From assembly GCA_050260935.1 (NCBI GenBank), contig JBLNCU010000091.1:1-5743 (forward strand): 5,743 nt of DNA, in the 5' to 3' direction. Origin of the DNA: UBA8346 sp050260935. Lineage in GTDB: Bacteria > Bacillota > UBA4882 > UBA8346. The notes beneath the pieces were generated by a model. It made no database searches. It was not told the origin of the DNA and was given only the letters and a program-made list of their open reading frames with translations. This document shows, in pieces, positions 1 through 5,642 of the stretch. The translations under genes and the position numbers were made by a program. The number at the start of each line of letters is the position of its first letter. The first letter of the stretch is position 1.

Positions 1-941
1 CCTTTAATAATTTTCTGCGCCTCATAAGGCATATTCATTAAGACCAGAATATTATTTAATACCCCGAGTGTAATAACTCCGGCAACTGTTTTCAACGCCC
101 CGCCCCGGCCGCCGAATAAGCTGGTGCCGCCTAATACCGCTGCAATTGTTGAATCAAAATCCATACCCACCGACCCGCTGGCTCTGGTGCTGTTTAACCG
201 GGAAGCCATTAACAACCCCGCGAAAGCGGATAAAAAACTGCAACTGATAAAAGCGGCTATTTTGATGTAATTCGTCTTGATACCGGACATTTTCACCGCT
301 TCCTCATTAGTCCCTATGGCAAAAAGATTCCGGCCAAAAACGGTGCGCTTAAACACCAATTCCAAAATTACCGCCAAACCGATGAAAAAAATTACCGGTA
401 TCGGCAACCAACCCCAGAGCATGCCTTGACCTAAAATATTAAATTTGGGATCATTACCATACCAGGTTTGAGCGTTGGTTATAATTTGGGCTATAGCATA
501 CACCAGAGTCTGAGTACCGAAGGTGATTAAAAAGGCGCTGGCTTTGGTTTTAACAACAATAAACCCGTTTATTAAACCCACTAAAGAACCACCTATTATA
601 CCCAGTATTATAGCGGCCAACGTTCCGCAACCAAGCAACATTAACCCGATAATCAAAATCCCGGTAAAGGAAACCACTGAACTGACAGAAAGGTCGAAAT
701 TCCCGGTAAGCAGCAGAATTGTCTGCCCCAAAGCCACAATGCCAAGAATTGACACCGCCCGTAATATATTAAAAATATTGCTTACGCTTAAAAAAACATT
801 TGATAAACAGCTTGCGGCGATTAAGAGAGCGAATAATAAGATAAAAGCCAAATAATCCCTTAGGAAATCTTTAAAATTAAACTTTGATACTCTCAGGGAA
901 CCCGGCGTTATCTCATCGGAATGGCTGATCATCTTTTTCAT
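1..941 (-). CDS. RbsC-type sugar ABC transporter permease (3' end beyond the window)
   Basis: Membrane subunit that would form the sugar channel with the ATPase encoded just upstream. The frame is open from ATG 941 to the left edge (313 codons seen). The translation is strongly hydrophobic, with about eight or more likely membrane segments (for example residues 30-46, 62-79, 88-102, 107-130, 179-196, 226-246). Family hallmarks of the RbsC/BPD_transp_2 group are present: TGNFDLSVSS (79-88, the usual TGGIDLSVG), the cytoplasmic coupling loop FAIGTNEEAVKMSGI (207-221), and AAVLGGTSLFGGRGG (267-281) followed by LGVLNN. RbsC of E. coli (321 aa, from memory) continues about 20 residues past this point, so only a short C-terminal tail is missing. 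The start is supported by GTGAGG (954-949) 7 nt before the ATG. It sits 37 bp after the ATPase stop, so the two are co-transcribed. The substrate cannot be read from the sequence. Confidence 0.95.
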   Translation of the reverse strand, partial: MKKMISHSDEITPGSLRVSKFNFKDFLRDYLAFILLFALLIAASCLSNVFLSVSNIFNILRAVSILGIVALGQTILLLTGNFDLSVSSVVSFTGILIIGLMLLGCGTLAAIILGIIGGSLVGLINGFIVVKTKASAFLITFGTQTLVYAIAQIITNAQTWYGNDPKFNILGQGMLWGWLPIPVIFFIGLAVILELVFKRTVFGRNLFAIGTNEEAVKMSGIKTNYIKIAAFISCSFLSAFAGLLMASRLNSTRASGSVGMDFDSTIAAVLGGTSLFGGRGGALKTVAGVITLGVLNNILVLMNMPYEAQKIIK

Positions 942-978
942 TGATATACCTCACTTCAAGAATTATTTGAAGGGTGTT

Positions 979-2472
979 TTAGTGAACTTCCCCCGTCGCG
1001 CAACTCATTATCGCTTCCGGGGTGGCGTCGGCGTGTTCAAAACAACCCGAAATCCGCCCTTCATGCATCACCAGCACCCGGTCGCTCATAGCCAAAATTT
1101 CCGGAAGTTCTGAAGAGATCATCAAGATTCCCACTCCGTTGCGAACTAAATCGCACATCAGCCCATAAATCTCCGCTTTGGCATTGACATCAATTCCTCT
1201 GGTTGGTTCATCCAGAATTAAGACCTTGGGATTGGTGGCCAGCCATTTGGCAATTACCACCCGCTGCTGATTGCCGCCGCTTAAGTAAATAACTTCCCTA
1301 TCAACGCTCGGGGTGCGAATCGAAAATTTGTCGACCAGATCTGCGGCAATTTTAAATTCTTCCTTCATTTTAATGAAGCCAAAACGATTCATCCGGAAAA
1401 GATTGGCCATGGTAATATTTTTACGTATACTCATCCCTAAAACCAAGCCTTGTAGTTTACGGTCTTCCGGGGCCATGGCGATTCCCGCTTTAACGGCATC
1501 GCTGGTTGATTGGAGCGAAACAGGGTTGCCATCAATCAAAATCTCTCCCGAATCAAAGGGATCGGCTCCAAAGATCATCCTGGCAAGTTCAGTCCGGCCG
1601 GCTCCGACCAAACCGGAGATTCCCAGGATTTCGCCGCTTCGCAAGGTAAAGGAGATATCTTCCAGTACCCCTTTCTTAACCAGGTTTTTAACTTCCAAAA
1701 CCGGTTTGCCGATAGAAACTTTTTCTTTGTGGAAAAATTCGGACATGGTCCGCCCGATCATCATGGAGATCAATTTTGCTGTATCGGTCTCCGCCACCTT
1801 GACAGTTCCCACAAGCTCGCCGTCCCTTAAAACCGTTGCCCGGTCCGCAATCTTAGGAAGCTCCTCCAAACGGTGTGAGATATAAATAATACCGATACCG
1901 GACTTTTTTAACCTGGCAATGGTTTCAAACAGCAGGTTAACCTCGCGATCGGTTATTGATGAAGTTGGCTCATCCATAATGATCACTTTGGCTTCGAACG
2001 AAATAGCCCTGGCGATTGCCACCATTTGTTGTTGGGCAGTCGATAGGGTCTCAAGCTTGGCTTTGGGATCAAGAATCGTTCCTAAAGAAGCAAGGATTCT
2101 TTCCGTTTCTGAATACATTTGGCGGTAATCCAGCAATCCTAAAGCCCCAATGGGCTGGCGTCCCAAAAAAATATTCTCAGCCACACTAAGTAAGGGATTG
2201 AGGTTTAATTCCTGGTGAATAGGGCTGATACCCAGTTTAAAAGCCACCGAAGTATCGGGAATTAGGACCTTCTGTCCATCAACAAAGATTTCTCCCTCAT
2301 CAGGTTCATAGACACCTGATAAAATTTTAATCAAGGTAGATTTACCGGCCCCGTTTTCCCCCAATAAAGCATGGCATTCGCCTTTTTCCAAATCGAAATT
2401 TACCTTCTGTAAAGCCTTTACCCCCGGAAAAGTTTTGCTTATTTCCTTTACCTCAAGCAACTTTTGGGTCAT
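979..2472 (-). CDS. RbsA-type sugar ABC transporter ATP-binding protein (two fused ATPase domains)
   Basis: Cytoplasmic ATPase that powers uptake of a monosaccharide through the neighbouring permease. It has 497 aa, the usual length for the RbsA/MglA/XylG/AraG class. NBD1: Walker A GENGAGKST (38-46), Q-loop Gln87, signature LSTAQQQ (143-149), Walker B VIIMDEPT (163-170), switch His200. NBD2: Walker A GLVGAGRT (287-294), where the usual Lys is Arg293, a degeneracy normal for this class; signature LSGGNQQ (397-403); Walker B VLILDEPT (417-424), followed by RGIDV. The NBD1 signature lacks the second glycine of LSGGQ, also common in the class. Start ATG 2472 is preceded by AAGGGG (2486-2481) at 8 nt. 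The 246-bp gap upstream carries a promoter-like sequence, a candidate operator and a leader of about 140 nt, so transport can be transcribed separately from the enzyme genes. The substrate is not identifiable; L-fucose or a related sugar is inferred from the neighbours only. Confidence 0.96.
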   Translation of the reverse strand: MTQKLLEVKEISKTFPGVKALQKVNFDLEKGECHALLGENGAGKSTLIKILSGVYEPDEGEIFVDGQKVLIPDTSVAFKLGISPIHQELNLNPLLSVAENIFLGRQPIGALGLLDYRQMYSETERILASLGTILDPKAKLETLSTAQQQMVAIARAISFEAKVIIMDEPTSSITDREVNLLFETIARLKKSGIGIIYISHRLEELPKIADRATVLRDGELVGTVKVAETDTAKLISMMIGRTMSEFFHKEKVSIGKPVLEVKNLVKKGVLEDISFTLRSGEILGISGLVGAGRTELARMIFGADPFDSGEILIDGNPVSLQSTSDAVKAGIAMAPEDRKLQGLVLGMSIRKNITMANLFRMNRFGFIKMKEEFKIAADLVDKFSIRTPSVDREVIYLSGGNQQRVVIAKWLATNPKVLILDEPTRGIDVNAKAEIYGLMCDLVRNGVGILMISSELPEILAMSDRVLVMHEGRISGCFEHADATPEAIMSCATGEVH

Positions 2473-2540
2473 CTAAAAAGCCCCTTCCCTTTAAAGATTG
2501 AGCTAGAAAATCTATTCAACTTACTTTTAAGGAATCATGC

Positions 2541-2567
2541 TGTAAACAAGTGGGAGTCAATGTAAAC
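2541..2567. repeat. Direct repeat TGTAAAC x2, 20 bp apart
   Basis: TGTAAAC occurs at 2541-2547 and 2561-2567, exactly 20 bp (about two helical turns) apart, in the leader of the transporter unit. Same-face direct repeats can bind a protein dimer. They could also be TTTACA -35-like elements on the minus strand (one gives a weak TTTACA-17-TAAGTT). Not a catabolite-repression (cre) site, because the second half-site is missing. Confidence 0.3.
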
Positions 2568-2592
2568 CGGGATGCCATTGGATTGTCATATC

Positions 2593-2613
2593 AAACCTGT
2601 ATGCTACTGGTTT
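2593..2613. promoter_or_regulatory. Candidate operator of the transporter promoter (imperfect dyad with the shared motif)
   Basis: A 21-bp imperfect palindrome with arms AAACC(T)GT and AC(T)GGTTT around a 5-bp centre. It falls immediately downstream of the -10, covering the predicted transcription start, where a bound protein would block initiation. Its first 15 bases (2593-2607, AAACCTGTATGCTAC) match the motifs at 4023-4037 and 4197-4211 (12 of 15 identical to the former). Binding by the GntR-LacI regulator is inferred. Confidence 0.5.
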
Positions 2614-2619
2614 AATCTG

Positions 2620-2648
2620 ATTATAACATTGGGTTAATTAAAAAACAA
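2620..2648 (-). promoter_or_regulatory. Candidate sigma-A promoter of the ABC transporter unit
   Basis: On the minus strand, TTGTTT (2648-2643), a 17-bp spacer and a perfect TATAAT (2625-2620). Transcription would start near 2613, giving a leader of about 140 nt before the ATPase gene. The -35 matches only 3 of 6 consensus bases; the -10 and spacing are ideal. It lies between the SDR stop and the ATPase start, so the transporter genes can be driven independently of the enzyme genes. Confidence 0.6.
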
Positions 2649-2718
2649 CATTTTGTTTATAATTAGATCCTTTGAAGGCCTACCGCCCAAAGATTTCTGG
2701 TATTCAATTCAAAAAAAT

Positions 2719-3498
2719 TCAGGCCATATAAACGCCGCCGTTAACATCGAGAGTAACACCGGTAATAAACCCGTCGTATTGGGCGGCCAAAAAGGCAACG
2801 GCTTCGGCGATATCCTGCGGATTACCGGCCCGGCCCAGTGGAATCTCGGAGATTGTCTTTTGGGCCGATTCAGCGGTAGTGTGGGTTTGATGAAAATAGG
2901 TTCCTAGGATAAAGCCGGGCGCTACGCAATTGACTCTGATCCCCTGGGGTCCAACTTCGGTTGAGAGTGATCTGGTAAAGGTGATAACAGCCCCTTTAGC
3001 AGTGCCGTATGCCAACGATCCGGCATGTCCCCCTTTTCTTCCCGCCAAAGAGGCCAGGTTGACAATTGCGGCTCCGTTAGCCTTTACTAAGTGCGGTAAT
3101 GCTTCTCTGGTTACCAAGAACATGGTGTTAACGTTAATATTCATTATTCTATTTAAAAAAGAAGGGTCGATCTCAGCAAGGGTACGGCGGCCCAATAGAT
3201 CGCCGACATTATTGACCAGGATATCCAAGCCGCCCAAACCTTCAGCCGCAATTTGAACTACTTTTTTAACAGTGGCTTCATCGGTTAGATCTCCGCTGAC
3301 ATCCACCATTTCTCCGCCCAAAGCTTTTACTTTCTCTCGCAAAATCGCTAAATCCTCCACTGTATTTTGATCCGGGCGGTGCTGAAACCAATGAACCGCG
3401 ATTTTGGCGCCCCTTTTGGCTAGTTCCAATGAGATGGCCCCGCCCAGGCCATTAGCTCCGCCTGTGATTAACGCTCTTTTCCCTTGTAAAGAACCCAT
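2719..3498 (-). CDS. SDR-family NAD(P)-dependent oxidoreductase, possible sugar dehydrogenase
   Basis: Classical short-chain dehydrogenase/reductase, 259 aa, full length. Visible motifs: Rossmann glycine motif TGGANGLG (12-19), Asp70, NNVG (96-99, usual NNAG), catalytic Asn122, Ser150, Tyr164 and Lys168 (Y-x-x-x-K), and VAPGFI (192-197). The stretch after beta-2 is AVHWFQHR (34-41) with no Asp at the usual NAD-selecting position, so cofactor preference is unclear and NADP is possible. ATG 3498 is preceded by a very strong GAGGAGG (3513-3507) at 8 nt. It starts 27 bp after the mutarotase stop and is almost certainly co-transcribed with it. A mutarotase followed by an SDR suggests oxidation of a free aldose (such as L-fucose or D-arabinose) or of a later keto-deoxy-acid intermediate; this is context only. 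SDRs are too diverse to assign a substrate by motif, and a FabG-like or polyol dehydrogenase role is not excluded. Confidence 0.93.
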   Translation of the reverse strand: MGSLQGKRALITGGANGLGGAISLELAKRGAKIAVHWFQHRPDQNTVEDLAILREKVKALGGEMVDVSGDLTDEATVKKVVQIAAEGLGGLDILVNNVGDLLGRRTLAEIDPSFLNRIMNINVNTMFLVTREALPHLVKANGAAIVNLASLAGRKGGHAGSLAYGTAKGAVITFTRSLSTEVGPQGIRVNCVAPGFILGTYFHQTHTTAESAQKTISEIPLGRAGNPQDIAEAVAFLAAQYDGFITGVTLDVNGGVYMA

Positions 3499-3525
3499 TT
3501 TTATGTCCTCCTCAAAAGTTGATTT

Positions 3526-3954
3526 TTAATCCCTAACGACGCCTTTTTTTAAAATAATATTGGCTCTAAAAGTTGTATCGCCGGAGATGATAACGGCAAA
3601 AGCGTTTTTGGCCCTTTCGTAATACTTAAACCTTTCCACATGTTCAAAATCCTTAAAGTTTGGCTCGTATTTACGGATAATTTGGCGGTATTCTTCCCAG
3701 ATGGCCGGAGCAGTTTCGCATGAGTCGACCGACATCAGCACTACCGGATGTTCCGTTGACTTATCAAGCGGAAAAAACTTTAAAACAGCCTCTAAAATGG
3801 TAGTTAACTTGTGTCCATCACTGCGAATTAAGCGCTTGGCGCAGGTTACCGCCGGAAAATTGGCGTCCGCCAAGACAATTTCATCGCTATGGCCCATTTC
3901 CATCAGAGCTTTCATCATATCCGGGGAGATAATTTCGGGTATGCCTTTAAGCAA
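3526..3954 (-). CDS. fucU: RbsD/FucU-family sugar mutarotase (L-fucose mutarotase-like), TTG start
   Basis: Small cytoplasmic enzyme family that interconverts sugar anomers or ring forms (fucose mutarotase, ribose pyranase). From the TTG the product is 142 aa and begins (M)LKGIPEIISPDMMKALMEMG, closely paralleling E. coli FucU (140 aa, MLKTISPLISPELL, from memory). Visible family features: MGHSDEI with catalytic His22, ADANFP with Asp30, IRSDG (43-47), ERF with Arg108, YYERAKNAFAV (111-121), and ILKKGV near the C-terminus. The pattern MGHxDEIVLADxNFPA resembles animal fucose mutarotase (FUOM) more than E. coli FucU. Odd point: the Y-[GA]-N active-site motif reads R130-A-N132, so the tyrosine is replaced by arginine. 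An in-frame ATG at 3987 would add 11 residues but has no Shine-Dalgarno; the TTG has AAGGAG 8 nt upstream and matches the family start. First gene of the minus-strand enzyme unit, divergent from the regulator. The family call is firm; fucose as substrate is likely but not proven. Confidence 0.9.
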   Translation of the reverse strand: MLKGIPEIISPDMMKALMEMGHSDEIVLADANFPAVTCAKRLIRSDGHKLTTILEAVLKFFPLDKSTEHPVVLMSVDSCETAPAIWEEYRQIIRKYEPNFKDFEHVERFKYYERAKNAFAVIISGDTTFRANIILKKGVVRD

Positions 3955-3962
3955 CCAAACCA

Positions 3963-3968
3963 CTCCTT
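3963..3968 (-). promoter_or_regulatory. Ribosome binding site that decides the TTG start of the fucU-like gene
   Basis: AAGGAG on the minus strand (3968 to 3963), 8 nt before TTG 3954. It lies inside the reading frame that would begin at ATG 3987. The sequence before that ATG (TTGGTTTCTT) has no purine-rich element. Spacing and homology to FucU N-termini both favour the TTG. Confidence 0.75.
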
Positions 3969-4022
3969 CATCTAGTTGTAAATACATAAGAAACCAAGAA
4001 TAAAAAATTAATTTACTGATAT

Positions 4023-4037
4023 ATACCTGTATAATAC
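4023..4037. promoter_or_regulatory. Candidate operator of the fucU-like/SDR unit
   Basis: ATACCTGTATAATAC, containing the core ATAC-CT-GTAT and the palindrome GTATAATAC. It lies just downstream of the predicted start of the minus-strand enzyme unit. A degenerate tandem copy, ATACCTATATA, overlaps it (4034-4044), forming an 11-bp tandem repeat with 4023-4033 that differs at one base. It shares 12 of 15 bases with the site at the regulator promoter. Confidence 0.5.
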
Positions 4038-4046
4038 CTATATATT

Positions 4047-4075
4047 AAAATAACATAGATTCCTATTTTGTGCAA
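4047..4075 (-). promoter_or_regulatory. Candidate promoter of the fucU-like/SDR unit
   Basis: On the minus strand, TTGCAC (4075-4070), a 17-bp spacer and TATTTT (4052-4047). Both boxes are moderate (3/6 and 4/6 matches). Predicted start is near 4040, about 86 nt before the TTG start codon. It lies in the 291-bp divergent region between the two starts. Other AT-rich -10-like hexamers are nearby, so the exact position is uncertain. Confidence 0.35.
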
Positions 4076-4133
4076 TAACTTTTCGCTGTAAATTTAAAGA
4101 GAAATTAATTAAAGCGGGTGGTATATAAACGAC

Positions 4134-4175
4134 AGTTGCAATAATCAAGCAACTATGGTAATCTAAAAAATAGTT
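4134..4175. repeat. Overlapping inverted repeats in the divergent promoter region
   Basis: AGTTGC (4134-4139) pairs with GCAACT (4149-4154) across 9 bp. AACTAT (4151-4156) pairs with ATAGTT (4170-4175) across 13 bp. The two dyads share the AACT segment, so only one can form at a time. They lie upstream of the regulator's -10 and may be additional protein-binding sites. The DNA is AT-rich and chance is possible. Confidence 0.3.
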
Positions 4176-4196
4176 ACAATAAAAGAATGATTTTTT

Positions 4197-4211
4197 AAAC
4201 AGGTATAATAC
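4197..4211. promoter_or_regulatory. Candidate operator overlapping the regulator's -10 box
   Basis: AAACAGGTATAATAC contains a perfect TATAAT (4204-4209), a likely -10 box placing the start near 4216, about 30 nt before the regulator ATG. No good -35 lies 16-18 bp upstream (AAAAGA at 17 bp). The 15-mer matches the other candidate operators, so a bound regulator would cover its own -10, the classic autorepression layout. An alternative promoter for this gene is TTGCAA-17-TAATCT (4136-4164), which is weak. Confidence 0.45.
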
Positions 4212-4245
4212 AACTCAAGGCTGATGACAAGGTAGGCGGTTGTGA

Positions 4246-5340
4246 ATGCGGGTAAACCGGGATATTAAAGTGCCCCTGTATATGCAGGTATATGAAGGCT
4301 TAAAAACAATGATTAAGGCGGAAAAATGGCGGGAAGGGGAACTTATACCATCGGAACGCGAACTTAGCAACCTCTTTCAGGTAGACCGGCTGACAGTGCG
4401 ACGGGCTTTGGGGATGATCGCACAGGAGGGACTGGTGGAAAAGATTGCCGGTCTGGGAACGCGGATTACCACCCCCCCTCAGGTAGAAGAAAACCTCAAT
4501 TTCCACAATCTGATTTTTTTATTGCCCAAAATACCGAAGAACATCACCACCGCCGATAGAATCACCGAGCCCTTTAACGCCAGTTTGTTTTTTAGCACCG
4601 AGAACGAATGTAAAAAAAGAGGTTATAATTTAATCTATACCACCTTAAGCGATACCGACTCCCTGATGGAGATGTTTGAAAGACAACACATTCCGGGGAT
4701 ATTTTTTGTCAGCAAGGTGAGTGAAAAATTTCTGACCGAAGCTAAGAATCTCAAAGTTCCCGCCGTAGTGGTTAATAATGAGAATGACTATTTTCCCATG
4801 ATCCGGCCCGACCGGGAAAAAGGGACCTATGAGGCAATAAAATACCTAATAAACTTGGAACACCGGCGGATTGCTTTCATCAGTGGAATTCCCAGTTATA
4901 TTACTTCCAAGAATTGTTTTGAGGGTTTTAAGCGGGCCTTAACCGATTCCAATATGGATTGGGAAAAACAAATCGTCAAGGAGGGTAACTGGACCTTCGA
5001 CGGCGGCTATCAGGCGATGAAGGAAATAATCAAGGAACACTCCCAATTACCAACCGCCGTTTTCGCCTGTAATGACATGACGGCTATCGGAGCCATGGAA
5101 GCCCTAAAAGAAGAGGGCTTTTCCATTCCCGATGATGTTAGCGTGATTGGGTTTGATGACATCGAGCAGAGCAGGTATTGCAGTCCGAAACTAACTACTG
5201 TCCGGGTGGATACGGCGTTAATTGCCAGAATGGCTTGCCAAAACTTGTTTTATGCTATTGAAAGCCGGGAAATGCATCATATACAAATAATTGTGCCTAC
5301 TGAGTTAAAGATCAGGGAATCGACGGGTCGTTCCAAGTGA
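4246..5340 (+). CDS. GntR-LacI hybrid transcriptional regulator (AraR-like architecture)
   Basis: 364-aa DNA-binding sugar sensor, probably a repressor released by its ligand. Residues 8-74 form a GntR winged helix: VPLYMQVYEGLKTMI, PSEREL (35-40), recognition-helix region VDRLTVRRAL (46-55), and the wing with GLGTRI (69-74, usual GxGTF). A short linker (75-86) leads to a LacI/periplasmic-binding-protein sensor domain (about 87-358) with RPDREKGTYEAIKYL, HRRIAFISG, ACNDMTAIGAMEAL (274-287), VSVIGFDD (298-305), LTTVRVD and a terminal P(T)ELKIREST. This fusion is the architecture of Bacillus AraR. ATG 4246 is the only sensible start: an in-frame TGA lies directly upstream, and AGG (4234-4236) sits 9 nt before it. 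It is divergent from the fucU-like gene, typical of a local regulator. A shared 15-bp motif overlaps its own -10 and lies at both minus-strand promoters, suggesting autoregulation and control of the whole locus. The ligand is unknown, probably the transported sugar or a product of it. Confidence 0.95.
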   Translation: MRVNRDIKVPLYMQVYEGLKTMIKAEKWREGELIPSERELSNLFQVDRLTVRRALGMIAQEGLVEKIAGLGTRITTPPQVEENLNFHNLIFLLPKIPKNITTADRITEPFNASLFFSTENECKKRGYNLIYTTLSDTDSLMEMFERQHIPGIFFVSKVSEKFLTEAKNLKVPAVVVNNENDYFPMIRPDREKGTYEAIKYLINLEHRRIAFISGIPSYITSKNCFEGFKRALTDSNMDWEKQIVKEGNWTFDGGYQAMKEIIKEHSQLPTAVFACNDMTAIGAMEALKEEGFSIPDDVSVIGFDDIEQSRYCSPKLTTVRVDTALIARMACQNLFYAIESREMHHIQIIVPTELKIRESTGRSK

Positions 5341-5403
5341 GGTTTCAGCGGGGATACCATCATAGCGCCGTGGTTTCTCAAAGAGGTGCTAATAGCCTAT
5401 ATT

Positions 5404-5554
5404 GGAGCTGTCCCAAAAGATATTATTCAGACAGGACTAACTGGATTGTACAGGATTTATAATTCAAAAAAATCGTTTTAACAGGTCTTTTCAAATTGGC
5501 TTAATCCTGTAAATCCTGTCTGAGATAAAATTTTTATGCTTTTTAGACAGCCCC
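5404..5554. mobile_element. MITE-like element, 151 bp, with terminal inverted repeats
   Basis: The left end GGAGCTGTCCCAAAA (5404-5418) and the reverse complement of the right end, GGGGCTGTCTAAAAA (5554-5540), match at 12 of 15 positions. GG(G)GCTGTC ends resemble termini of several DDE-transposase insertion sequences (from memory). The interior holds nested inverted repeats and no coding frame, as expected for a non-autonomous element. No clear target-site duplication is seen: the left flank is TATATT, the right flank AAAATT. Confidence 0.5.
5427..5523. repeat. Nested inverted and tandem ACAGGATT-type repeats
   Basis: TCAGACAGGA (5427-5436) is the perfect reverse complement of TCCTGTCTGA (5514-5523). 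ACAGGATT (5450-5457) pairs with AATCCTGT (5503-5510). The left arm reads as three ~10-bp units (ACAGGACTA, ACTGGATTGT, ACAGGATTT); the right arm has two. A transcript could fold into a long hairpin. Similar ACAGGATT-unit repeats occur between genes in many bacterial genomes, as I recall. Confidence 0.6.
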
Positions 5555-5558
5555 AAAA

Positions 5559-5639
5559 TTATGTCCCCCACAAATACTTCGTTTCCACTTCTTTCCACAA
5601 ATCTCCGGTATTTCCCCATTCAATCACATAATCAAATAT
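5559..5639 (-). pseudogene. Possible 3' remnant of an unrecognised gene
   Basis: On the minus strand, 26 codons are open between a TAA (5642-5640) and the stop TAA (5561-5559). The translation includes DYVIEWGNTGDLWKEVETKY, which has a protein-like composition with three tryptophans overall. It is squeezed between the MITE-like element (begins 5 bp past its stop) and a possible insertion-sequence end, as expected for the tail of a disrupted gene. No family is recognised and the length is well within chance. Confidence 0.2.
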
Positions 5640-5642
5640 TTA

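Noticed and set aside
143..149. Degenerate NBD1 signature LSTAQQQ as a defect in the ATPase
   Set aside because: Residue numbers, not bases. Signatures of the LSxAQQQ form are ordinary in RbsA-class proteins and all other ATPase motifs are intact.
523..855. 110-codon plus-strand open frame
   Set aside because: Antisense to the permease gene; the Lys/Ile/Pro-rich translation is a shadow of hydrophobic codons on the other strand.
1313..1885. 190-codon open frame on the plus strand
   Set aside because: Lies antisense inside the clearly real RbsA-type ATPase gene; its translation has no recognisable motif and it has no credible ribosome binding site.
2561..2570. Catabolite-repression (cre) site at TGTAAACCGG
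   Set aside because: Only the left half resembles the cre consensus; the required right half-palindrome is absent.
2661..2697. Hairpin after the SDR gene as a rho-independent terminator
   Set aside because: CTTTG...CAAAG arms with GGC/GCC pairs can form only with bulges, and no T-run follows on the minus strand.
2653..3256. Plus-strand open frames opposite the dehydrogenase
   Set aside because: Shadow frames of the SDR gene, which has all catalytic motifs on the minus strand.
4030..4035. Perfect TATAAT on the plus strand as a regulator promoter
   Set aside because: The nearest -35-like sequence (TTTACT, 4012-4017) is only 12 bp away and the regulator start is over 200 bp downstream. It is better explained as part of the candidate operator.
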